Source: Actinomadura luzonensis (GTDB lineage: Bacteria > Actinomycetota > Actinomycetes > Streptosporangiales > Streptosporangiaceae). Taken from it: 64,000 bases of DNA. Both the position numbers and the translations under genes were made by a program. This document shows, in pieces, positions 24,187 to 31,278 of this stretch; the stretch's first letter is position 1; each line of letters begins with the position of its first letter. The notes beneath the pieces were generated by a model, which made no database searches, was not told where the DNA came from, and saw nothing but the letters and a program-made list of their open reading frames with translations. The stretch is from positions 434,001-498,000 of the forward strand of contig NZ_JAKRKC020000002.1 in NCBI RefSeq assembly GCF_022664455.2. Direction: 5' to 3'.

Positions 24187-24747
24187 ATGAGCGCCATCGC
24201 CGCTTCACCCGGCATCTCCAGGACCGCGTCCGCCCTGCGCCGGCTGTACTTCGTCCGGTTCGCCTTCGCCGTCGCCTGGGCCCTCGCGCTGTTCACGACC
24301 GCCGCGCACCTGGGCCCCCTCGCGGTCACCCTGCTCGTGCTCTACACGCTGTTCGACGTGGCCGCCGCCGTCGTCGACGCCCGCGCCTCGCGCGCCGCCG
24401 GGTCACCCGCCCTGCTGTACGCGAACATCGCCATCAGCCTGGTCGCCGCCGCCGGCGTGGCCGTCGCCTGCGCGTCCGGCATCCCGGCCGTGCTGCGCGT
24501 GTGGGGCGTCTGGGCGATCGTGGCCGGGCTGGTCCAGCTCGTCGTGGGCGTCACCCGCCGCGCGATGGGCGGCCAGTGGCCGATGATCGTCAGCGGCGGG
24601 ATCTCCGTGCTCGCCGGCGCGTTCTTCGTCGCCGGCGCCTCCGCGGCGGCCCCCACGCTGGCCAACGCGGCCGGTTACGCCATCCCCGGCGGCGTCTTCT
24701 TCCTCATCTCGGCCCTGCGGCTCGGCCGCGCCGCCAAGGGAGCCTGA
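24187..24747 (+). CDS. HdeD/DUF308-like integral membrane protein
   Basis: 186 residues from the ATG at 24187, seven bases after AAAGG. Six hydrophobic segments are visible (for example FAVAWALALFTTAAHLGPLA, VLLVLYTLFDVAAAVVDARA, ANIAISLVAAAGVAVACA), with little outside the membrane. The arrangement fits the HdeD/DUF308 group, small membrane proteins of uncertain stress-related function. The divergent TetR and twin operators indicate inducible expression by whatever ligand the regulator senses. No enzyme motif is present. Confidence 0.75.
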   Translation: MSAIAASPGISRTASALRRLYFVRFAFAVAWALALFTTAAHLGPLAVTLLVLYTLFDVAAAVVDARASRAAGSPALLYANIAISLVAAAGVAVACASGIPAVLRVWGVWAIVAGLVQLVVGVTRRAMGGQWPMIVSGGISVLAGAFFVAGASAAAPTLANAAGYAIPGGVFFLISALRLGRAAKGA

Positions 24748-24819
24748 GCGTCGCCCGCCGGGGAAGGCCCTCCCGGCCAGGCGCGGGAACTGTCGTGGCC
24801 GGGTGGCAGACTGCGTGGC

Positions 24820-25692
24820 GTGCTGGAAGGGTTCGAGGAATTCGACGTCGCCACGTCCGACACGACGATCCACGGCGTCCGCGCCGGGGCGGGGCCGCCC
24901 GTCCTCCTGCTGCACGGCATGCCCGAGACGCACCTCATGTGGCACCGGGTGGCGCCCCGGCTGGCCGAGCGGTTCACCGTGGTCGCCACCGACCTGCGCG
25001 GCTTCGGCGCGAGCGGCACCCCGCCGAGCACGCTCGACCACGCCCCCTACGCCATGCGCGCCCTCGCCCGCGACCAGGTGGAGGTCATGCGCGCGCTGGG
25101 TTTCGCCCGCTTCGCCGTGGCCGGGCACGACCGGGGCGCGCGGTGCGCGTACCGGATGGCGCTCGACCATCCCGAGGCGGTCGCCCGGCTGGCCGTGCTC
25201 GACATCGTGCCCACGGCGGAGGCCTTCGCCCGCGCGGACCGGCGCTTCGCCCTCGGCTACTGGGTGTGGTCCTTCCTCGCGGCCCCCGAGCCGGTGCCGG
25301 AGCGGCTGATCGCGGCGGCGCCCGGCGTGTTCGTGGACCACATGCTCGACACCTGGTCGCGGGCGCCGGACGTCTTCCCGCCGCACGTGCGGGCGGCGTA
25401 CGCGGCGCAGTTCGCCGACCCCGCCAGGGTGCACGCGGTGTGCGAGGAGTACCGCGCCGCCGCGACGCTCGACCGCGAGCACGACGAAGCCGACCGCGGC
25501 AGACGGCGCGTCGCCTGCCCGACGCTGGTGCTGTGGAGCGCGGCCGGGCCGGTCGCCGAGTGGTACGAGCCGCTGGAGATCTGGCGGGCCTGGGCCGGCG
25601 ACGTGCGCGGGGCGGCCGTCGACTGCGGTCACTTCCTGCCCGAGGAGGCTCCCGCCGAGACGGCGCGGCGGCTCCTCGGCTTTCTCGGCTGA
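24820..25692 (+). CDS. Alpha/beta hydrolase, haloacetate dehalogenase-like
   Basis: 290 residues, GTG at 24820; no good ribosome site is seen. Family signatures are LLLHGMPETHLMWHRVAP (oxyanion HGxP), ATDLRGFGAS, and the nucleophile elbow VAGHDRGARCAYRMA, where the nucleophile is aspartate as in fluoroacetate/haloacetate dehalogenases rather than serine. The catalytic histidine is in VDCGHFLPEEAPAET. The Arg pair that holds the carboxylate (DRGAR) is present. It likely hydrolyses a small haloacid or related ester-like substrate in the cytosol. The sequence VAEWYEPLEIWRAWA is also typical of this branch. Confidence 0.82.
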   Translation: MLEGFEEFDVATSDTTIHGVRAGAGPPVLLLHGMPETHLMWHRVAPRLAERFTVVATDLRGFGASGTPPSTLDHAPYAMRALARDQVEVMRALGFARFAVAGHDRGARCAYRMALDHPEAVARLAVLDIVPTAEAFARADRRFALGYWVWSFLAAPEPVPERLIAAAPGVFVDHMLDTWSRAPDVFPPHVRAAYAAQFADPARVHAVCEEYRAAATLDREHDEADRGRRRVACPTLVLWSAAGPVAEWYEPLEIWRAWAGDVRGAAVDCGHFLPEEAPAETARRLLGFLG

Positions 25693-25698
25693 CGTTCT

Positions 25699-25745
25699 CC
25701 AGGCGGGTCACCAGGCGGGTCACCAGGCGGGTCACCAGGCGGGGA
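25699..25745. repeat. Tandem 12-bp repeat, nearly four copies
   Basis: CCAGGCGGGTCA occurs at 25699-25710, 25711-25722 and 25723-25734, then a partial copy follows. The third copy contains the stop codon of the sulfotransferase gene, so the repeat arose by duplication of that gene's end into the space between convergent genes. Confidence 0.9.
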
Positions 25746-26343
25746 AGCCGGCGGAGCCCGGGGGCGGGTAGCTGGTCCGGTCGTTGAGGTGCGGGAAGGG
25801 CTCGGCCGGGACCGGCACGCCGAGGAAGGCGCACAGCGGCTCCCAGCCCTGCCCCACCTCGTACGTCAGCAGCCGGCCGGCCGGCACGGCCCCCTGGACG
25901 GCCGCGGTGTGCGCCCGGAACCCGGCGATCACCCGGTCGGCGTCCCGCGGCTCGCAGCCGAAGTCGTGCCGGAAGCGCAGCCGCCACACCTGGTCGATCG
26001 GGCCGGGCTCGGGCGCGTTGGCCGGGTTGTAGATCGTGGCCATGGCGCTGTCGTACCACTGCCGCGGGTCGCGGACCGTCAGCACCACCTTGGCCTGCGG
26101 GTAGTGCGCGGTCAGCTCGCGCCAGAAGGAACGGCCGGGGAAGTCCACGGTGGCCCGGTAGCCGTGGAAGACCCGCTCCCAGTCGACCGGTTCGCCGCGC
26201 GTGGCGTCCAGCCAGGCCGAGCCCCGTTCGGGCTCCCGCTGGATCTCGACCATGTGGTAGCAGGGGGCGAAGCCCAATCGTTCGAGCGCGTGTTTCAGGG
26301 AGAGCGTCCCCGTGCGGCCCATGCCCACCCCGATGACCTCCAT
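25732..26343 (-). CDS. Sulfotransferase family protein
   Basis: 203 residues, ATG at 26343 after GAGGAGGGG. The PAPS 5'-phosphosulfate loop is GVGMGRTGTLSLKHALERLG and the 3'-phosphate motif is KVVLTVRDPRQWYDSAMATIY. These, with the size and the C-terminal PCxFLGVPVPxxPFPHLNDR pattern (here LCAFLGVPVPAEPFPHLNDR), place it in the Sulfotransfer_4 (NodH-like) group that moves a sulfo group from PAPS to a hydroxyl or amine of a small molecule or glycolipid. The acceptor is unknown. Its 3' end lies in the 12-bp tandem repeat. Confidence 0.87.
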   Translation of the reverse strand: MEVIGVGMGRTGTLSLKHALERLGFAPCYHMVEIQREPERGSAWLDATRGEPVDWERVFHGYRATVDFPGRSFWRELTAHYPQAKVVLTVRDPRQWYDSAMATIYNPANAPEPGPIDQVWRLRFRHDFGCEPRDADRVIAGFRAHTAAVQGAVPAGRLLTYEVGQGWEPLCAFLGVPVPAEPFPHLNDRTSYPPPGSAGFPAW

Positions 26344-26404
26344 GGCCTGCCCCCTCCTCGGCGTGTCGTGTCGCCTCCCATTGTCACCACCTGCCCCGAC
26401 AACG

Positions 26405-27784
26405 TTAAGTAGTGGGACGGCTACAGTTCGTCCTGAGTGCGACCAGGGCGAGGGCCGCGGCGGACAGGAAGGCGAGGCCGCCCACCACCGCCTGCCCGTG
26501 CAGGCCCGCCACCAGCCCCCCGTCCGCGACGAACGTGCCGACCAGGGCCACGCCGATCGCGCTGCCGGTCTGGCGGGCGGCGTTGAGCACCGCGGAGGCC
26601 GCCCCGCCGAGCGCGGCCGGCGCCGCCTCCATGACGGCCGCGGTCGCCGCCGGCATGGTGAACCCGGTGCCGAACCCGGTCAGCACCAGCGGCGCCACCA
26701 GCGCCCAGTAGCCGGTCCCCGGGCCGGCCGCCAGCCAGCCGAGCAGCCCGGCCCCGCCGATGACCAGCCCGTACGCCATCGGCGCCCGCACCCCGGCCCG
26801 CGCCGCGAGCCGCCCCCCGAGCGGTGAGGAGATCATCGGCATCAGCGCCATCGGCAACATCGCCGCCCCCGTCGCCGCCGCGCCCAGCCCCACGACCCGC
26901 TGGAAGTACAGCGGCACGACGAACAGCAGCCCGTAGAAGCCCAGGTTGAGCAGCAGGCCGACGGCCACCGGCGCGGACAGGCGCCGCTCGCGGAACAGCG
27001 CCGGCGGCACCATCGGCGCCCGCGCCCGCCGCTCCAGCAGCACGAAGGCGGGCGCGGCCACCGCGAACCCGGCCAGGCCGGCCAGCACCGGGGGAGCGCC
27101 CCAGCCGCGCCCGCCGGCCTCGATCAGCGCCCACGTCAGCCCGCCGAGCGCGGCCGCCCCGGTGAGCTGGGCCACGACGTCGAGCCCGCCGCGCCGGCCC
27201 GCCCCGGCGGGCGCGGGCACGCAGCGGGCCGTCAGGACCAGGCCGAGCAGCCCGAACGGGACGTTGACGAAGAACACCGACCGCCACCCGGCCGCCGCGA
27301 CCAGCACCCCGCCCAGCACCGGCCCCGCCCCGGCCGCCAGCCCGGCGACCATCCCCCACACGCCGAACGCGCGCGCCCGCGCCCCGCTGTCGGGGTAGGC
27401 GTGCCGCAGCAGCGCGAGCGACGCCGGCACCATGAGCGCCGCGCCCGCGCCCTGCGCCAGCCGGGCCGCGATCAGCACGCCCGCCGACGGAGCCAGCCCG
27501 CACCCGGCCGACGCGGCGGTGAACACCGCCAGCCCAGCCAGGAACACCCGCCGGCCGCCGAGCCGGTCACCGAGCCCGCCGCCCACGAGCAGCAGCCCGG
27601 CGAACACGAGCGTGTAGCCGTCCACGATCCACTGCAGGACCGGCAGGGCGGCGCGCAGCTCGCCGCCGATCACCGGGATCGCCACGGTGACCACGGTGAC
27701 GTCCAGGATGACCAGGAAGTAGCCGAGGCAGAGCGCGATCAGCGGGGCCCTGCCGGTCGCCGGTGCGGAGGCGGTGACAGTCAT
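26405..27784 (-). CDS. MFS transporter, DHA2/EmrB-QacA family drug exporter
   Basis: 459 residues from the ATG at 27784; the frame is open further upstream but the extra part is not protein-like. About 14 hydrophobic segments are visible. Diagnostic stretches are LDVTVVTVAIPVIGGELRAA (motif D1), GGGLGDRLGGRRVFLAGLAVF (motif A) and RLAQGAGAALMVPASLALLRHAYP, followed by GPVLGGVLVAAAGWRSVFFVNVPFGL (motif C, antiporter). These proton antiporters remove hydrophobic drugs or pathway products. The gene is divergent from the DoxX-phosphoketolase operon; no regulator is next to it. Confidence 0.92.
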   Translation of the reverse strand: MTVTASAPATGRAPLIALCLGYFLVILDVTVVTVAIPVIGGELRAALPVLQWIVDGYTLVFAGLLLVGGGLGDRLGGRRVFLAGLAVFTAASAGCGLAPSAGVLIAARLAQGAGAALMVPASLALLRHAYPDSGARARAFGVWGMVAGLAAGAGPVLGGVLVAAAGWRSVFFVNVPFGLLGLVLTARCVPAPAGAGRRGGLDVVAQLTGAAALGGLTWALIEAGGRGWGAPPVLAGLAGFAVAAPAFVLLERRARAPMVPPALFRERRLSAPVAVGLLLNLGFYGLLFVVPLYFQRVVGLGAAATGAAMLPMALMPMISSPLGGRLAARAGVRAPMAYGLVIGGAGLLGWLAAGPGTGYWALVAPLVLTGFGTGFTMPAATAAVMEAAPAALGGAASAVLNAARQTGSAIGVALVGTFVADGGLVAGLHGQAVVGGLAFLSAAALALVALRTNCSRPTT

Positions 27785-27852
27785 GTCCCCACCCTGCCCG
27801 CCGGTTGTTACGGCCGTCGCCGAAGTGTCGCCGCCGGGCCGGCGCCCCCGGT

Positions 27853-27866
27853 GATGACCAAGGTCC
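27853..27866. promoter_or_regulatory. DevR/OsdR-like box upstream of the DoxX-phosphoketolase operon
   Basis: On the minus strand GGACCTTGGTCATC resembles the GGGACCTTNGGCCC core of DevR/OsdR boxes and lies about 85 bases before the start at 27951. Similar boxes precede adhE in this window, hinting at shared hypoxic control. Confidence 0.35.
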
Positions 27867-27950
27867 TTCCGCGCCGGGTCGTACGGCACTGATCGCGAAC
27901 ATCCCCGCACGGTGGGATGGGAGACGTCGAACAGGAAAGGAAGGCCCGCC

Positions 27951-28337
27951 ATGGCCACCACCGTCAACAGGCCCGTGACGCACGCCGGTGTGCGCAAGGC
28001 GGAGCGGAACCCCGTCGATCACGTCTGGGCGATCGCCCGGATCGCGATCGGCTGGGTCTTCCTGTGGGCCTTCCTGGACAAGACCTTCGGCTGGGGCTTC
28101 GCCACCCCGGCGGCCAAGGCCTGGATCAACGGCGGCAGCCCGACGACCGGCTTCCTCAAGGGCACCGGCGAGCACGCGCTCGGCGTCGGCACCCGGATCG
28201 CGGCCGGCGCGGGCACCGCGATGCTGCTCCTGATGTGGGCGGCCGAGCTGCCCCTGACCACCAACCCGTTCCTGGACGAGCACATCGTCTACGCGATCGT
28301 CCTCATCGGCCTGGCCCTGGCCGGCGCCGGGACTTGA
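27951..28337 (+). CDS. DoxX/TQO-like membrane protein, internally shortened
   Basis: 128 residues, ATG at 27951 after AGGAAAGGAAGG. The N terminus (IARIAIGWVFLWAFLDKTFGWGFATPAAKAWINGGSPTTGFLKG) matches a larger actinomycete membrane protein of about 190 residues that commonly precedes phosphoketolase or hypoxia genes. After GFLKG the sequence jumps to GVGTRIAAGAGTAMLLLMWAAELPLTTNPF, so about 40-45 residues including one membrane segment appear to be missing, and the protein ends at LALAGAGT where relatives continue another 25 or so residues. Four hydrophobic segments would be reduced to about three. The lengths of relatives are from memory; the product may be non-functional. Confidence 0.65.
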   Translation: MATTVNRPVTHAGVRKAERNPVDHVWAIARIAIGWVFLWAFLDKTFGWGFATPAAKAWINGGSPTTGFLKGTGEHALGVGTRIAAGAGTAMLLLMWAAELPLTTNPFLDEHIVYAIVLIGLALAGAGT

Positions 28338-28385
28338 CCGCTTTTGTCGTTGTCGCACCAGAACCACTGAGAGAGGAACACGGCC

Positions 28386-30818
28386 GTGACCGCAGTTACG
28401 GATGAGCAGGTTCGCAAGGTCGTCGGTGAGGAGATGCTGCGGAGACTGGCCGCCCCGGACGCCGCCGAGGTCGAGCAGCTGGACGCCTGGTGGCGGGCGA
28501 ACAACTACCTCACCGTCGGGCAGATCTACCTCCAGGGCAATCCGCTGCTGCGCGAGCCGCTGGCGCCTGAGCACATCAAGCCGCGGCTGCTGGGCCACTG
28601 GGGCACCAGCCCGGGCCTGTCGTTGATCTACGCGCACGTGTCGCGGCTGATCCGGCACACCGGCCAGCAGACGATCTACCTCGCCGGGCCCGGGCACGGC
28701 GGGCCGGCGCTGGTGGCCGCCGGGTACCTGGAGGGGACCTACAGCGAGATCTACCCGCGCGTCGGCCAGGACGAGGCCGGCCTGCTGCGGTTGTTCCGGC
28801 AGTTCTCCAGCCCGGGCGGCATCCCCAGTCACGTCTCGGTGACCACGCCGGGCTCGATCCACGAGGGCGGCGAGCTGGGATACGTGCTGGTGCACGCCTT
28901 CGGCGCCGTCATGGACAACCCCGACCTGCTGGCGGTCGCCGTGGTGGGCGACGGCGAGGCCGAGACGGGCCCGCTGGAGGGGTCGTGGAAGGGCGTGTCG
29001 TTCCTCAACCCGGAGCGTGACGGCGCCGTCCTGCCGATCCTGCACCTCAACGGCGCGAAGATCGCCGGCCCCACCGTCCTGTCCCGCAAGGACCCCGCCG
29101 AGGTGCGCCGGCTGCTGGAGGGCCACGGCTACGACGTGCTGGAGGTGGAGGGCGCGGACCTGCCGGGCATGCACCACCGCTTCGCCGCCACGCTCACCGA
29201 GGCGTGGAGCAGGATCCGGGCGATCCAGCAGGCCGCCCGTACCGGCGAGTGGGACGGCACCCGTCCGCGCTGGCCGCTGATCGTGCTGCGCTCGCCCAAG
29301 GGCTGGACCGGCCCCGAGCAGGTGGACGGCGTGCAGATGGCGGGCACGTGGCGCTCGCACCAGGTGCCGCTGTCGGGGGTGCGCGACAACCCGGAGCACC
29401 TGGCGATCCTGGAGAGCTGGCTGCGCTCGTACCGGCCGGAGGAGCTGTTCGACGCCGAGGGCGCGCCGAGCGACCTGGTGCGCGGCCTCCCGCCGCGAGG
29501 CGACCTGCGGATGAGCGCCAGCCCGCACGCCAACGGCGGCCTGCTCACGCGCGACCTCGCGCTGCCGGACTACCGCGACTACGCCGTGGAGGTGCCGAGC
29601 CCGGCGCGGGTCCGGGCCGAGTCGACCCGCCGGCTGGGCGAGCTGCTGCGGGACGTGTACCGCGACAACCCCGACACCTTCCGGCTGTTCTGCCCGGACG
29701 AGACCAACAGCAACCGGCTGGGCGCCGTGTTCGAGGTCTCCGGCCGCGCCTTCGCCGAGCGCGTCACCGCCGACGACGTGGCGATCGGCCGCGACGGGCG
29801 GGTCATGGAGGTGCTGTCGGAGCACAACTGCCACGGCTGGCTGGAGGGTTACACGCTGACCGGCCGGCACGGCATGTTCGCCACCTACGAGGCGTTCGCG
29901 ATGGTCAGCGCGTCGCAGACGGTGCAGCACGGCAAGTGGCTGCAGGAGGCGAGCCGGCTGCCGTGGCGGGCCAAGGTGCCCAGCCTCAACGTGCTGCTGA
30001 CCTCGACCGCCTGGCGCAACGACCACAACGGCTTCTCCCACCAGGGGCCCGGCCTGATCCAGGTCGTGCTGACCCAGCGCGGCGACGTCGCCCGCGTCTA
30101 CCTGCCGCCGGACGCCAACTGCCTGCTGTCGGTGGCCGACCACTGCCTGCGCTCGCGCTCGTACATCAACCTCATCGTCATCGACAAGCAGCCGCAGCTC
30201 CAGTGGCTCAGCATGGACCAGGCGGTCGAGCACTGCGCCCGCGGCGCCGGGATCTGGGACTGGGCCGGCACCGACGACGGCGCCACCGACCCCGACATCG
30301 TGCTGGCCTGCGCCGGCGACGTGGTGACCATGGAGACGGTCGCGGCGGCGCAGATCCTCAAGGAGCGGCTGCCCGGCTTCAAGGTGCGCGTGGTCAACGT
30401 CGTGGACCTGATGACGCTGATGCGGCCGAAGGACCACCCGCACGGCATGAGCGGCACCCTGTTCACCGAGCTGTTCACCGACACCGTCGATGTCGTGTTC
30501 GCCTTCCACGGCTACCCGGGGGCCATCCACCAGCTGGTGCACGGCCGTCCGGACGCCGACCGGTTCCGGGTGCGCGGCTTCATCGAGGAGGGCACCACCA
30601 CCACGCCCTTCGACATGACCGTGCGCAACCGCGCCTCCCGCTACCACCTGGTCATGGACGCCATCAACAACGCCCGGCGGCTGCCGCGCGGCGCCAGCGA
30701 CCTGATGGCCTGGTGCGAGCGCAAGCTCGCCGAGCACGAGGCGTACGTGGTCGAGCACCTGGAGGACATGCCGGAGGTCCGTGACTGGTCGCTGGGCGAC
30801 TGGGCGAAGAAGGGCTGA
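28386..30818 (+). CDS. xfp: Xylulose-5-phosphate/fructose-6-phosphate phosphoketolase
   Basis: 810 residues, GTG at 28386 after GAGAGGA. Thiamine-diphosphate enzyme: GPGHGGPALVAAGYLEGTYSEIYP, the ThDP/Mg motif VVGDGEAETGPLEGSWKG, HLNGAKIAGPTVL, and the C-terminal FCPDETNSNRLGAVFEVSGR and FHGYPGAIHQLVHGR. It splits xylulose-5-P (and often fructose-6-P) with phosphate into acetyl phosphate and glyceraldehyde-3-P or erythrose-4-P, giving acetyl units without NADH formation. Full length for the family. It follows the DoxX-like gene by 48 bases, probably in one transcript, and may supply acetyl phosphate under low oxygen along with AdhE (inference). Confidence 0.97.
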   Translation: MTAVTDEQVRKVVGEEMLRRLAAPDAAEVEQLDAWWRANNYLTVGQIYLQGNPLLREPLAPEHIKPRLLGHWGTSPGLSLIYAHVSRLIRHTGQQTIYLAGPGHGGPALVAAGYLEGTYSEIYPRVGQDEAGLLRLFRQFSSPGGIPSHVSVTTPGSIHEGGELGYVLVHAFGAVMDNPDLLAVAVVGDGEAETGPLEGSWKGVSFLNPERDGAVLPILHLNGAKIAGPTVLSRKDPAEVRRLLEGHGYDVLEVEGADLPGMHHRFAATLTEAWSRIRAIQQAARTGEWDGTRPRWPLIVLRSPKGWTGPEQVDGVQMAGTWRSHQVPLSGVRDNPEHLAILESWLRSYRPEELFDAEGAPSDLVRGLPPRGDLRMSASPHANGGLLTRDLALPDYRDYAVEVPSPARVRAESTRRLGELLRDVYRDNPDTFRLFCPDETNSNRLGAVFEVSGRAFAERVTADDVAIGRDGRVMEVLSEHNCHGWLEGYTLTGRHGMFATYEAFAMVSASQTVQHGKWLQEASRLPWRAKVPSLNVLLTSTAWRNDHNGFSHQGPGLIQVVLTQRGDVARVYLPPDANCLLSVADHCLRSRSYINLIVIDKQPQLQWLSMDQAVEHCARGAGIWDWAGTDDGATDPDIVLACAGDVVTMETVAAAQILKERLPGFKVRVVNVVDLMTLMRPKDHPHGMSGTLFTELFTDTVDVVFAFHGYPGAIHQLVHGRPDADRFRVRGFIEEGTTTTPFDMTVRNRASRYHLVMDAINNARRLPRGASDLMAWCERKLAEHEAYVVEHLEDMPEVRDWSLGDWAKKG

Positions 30819-30862
30819 CGCCGGCACCCGGCGGTCTGGGCGGCCTGGTCGGCCTGGTCAGC

Positions 30863-30884
30863 AAATTGCGAAATTTCGCAATTT
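30863..30884. promoter_or_regulatory. 22-bp perfect palindrome, likely ArsR operator
   Basis: The left half AAATTGCGAAA and right half TTTCGCAATTT are exact inverted copies with no spacer. It lies 53 bases before the ArsR start in an AT-rich patch inside very GC-rich DNA, the usual place of an ArsR/SmtB autoregulatory site. Confidence 0.8.
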
Positions 30885-30936
30885 CGCCTTTAATGGGGCC
30901 GCCAGGTCGCAGGACGAACGAGAAGGACGCGCACGG

Positions 30937-31278
30937 ATGTCGGTGCCGTTGTACGAGGCCAAGGCCGAGCTGTTCCGGCTGCTGGGGCACCCGGTGCGCA
31001 TCCGGGTGCTGGAGCTGCTCCAGGACGGACCGATGCCGGTGCGGGACCTGCTGGCCGCGATCGAGGTCGAGCCGGCGGGACTGTCGCAGCACCTGGCCGT
31101 GCTGCGCCGCTCGGAGCTGGTCACCGCGCGCCGCGACGGCTCGACCGTGGTGTACGCGCTGTCCGGCGGCGACGTGGCCGAGCTGCTGCGCGCGGCCCGC
31201 CAGCTGCTGACCGCCAAGCTGTCGGGCCGGCACGCGCTGCTCAACGAGCTGCTGGAGACCGAGGCCGGCGACCGGTGA
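30937..31278 (+). CDS. ArsR/SmtB family transcriptional regulator
   Basis: 113 residues from the ATG at 30937 (AGAAGGACG upstream). The winged helix is LFRLLGHPVRIRVLELLQDGPMPVRDLLAAIEVEPAGLSQHLAVLRRSELVTARRDGSTVVYAL. There is no CxC metal site in helix alpha-3 and no histidine/aspartate pair in alpha-5 that I can see, so it may sense something other than arsenic or zinc. It overlaps the SulP transporter gene by four bases (GTGA), so it controls that transporter, probably through the palindrome upstream. Confidence 0.92.
   Translation: MSVPLYEAKAELFRLLGHPVRIRVLELLQDGPMPVRDLLAAIEVEPAGLSQHLAVLRRSELVTARRDGSTVVYALSGGDVAELLRAARQLLTAKLSGRHALLNELLETEAGDR

Noticed and set aside
27567..30827. 1086-residue minus-strand open frame opposite phosphoketolase
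   Set aside because: Phosphoketolase on the plus strand is full length with cofactor motifs; the antisense frame is only a GC effect.
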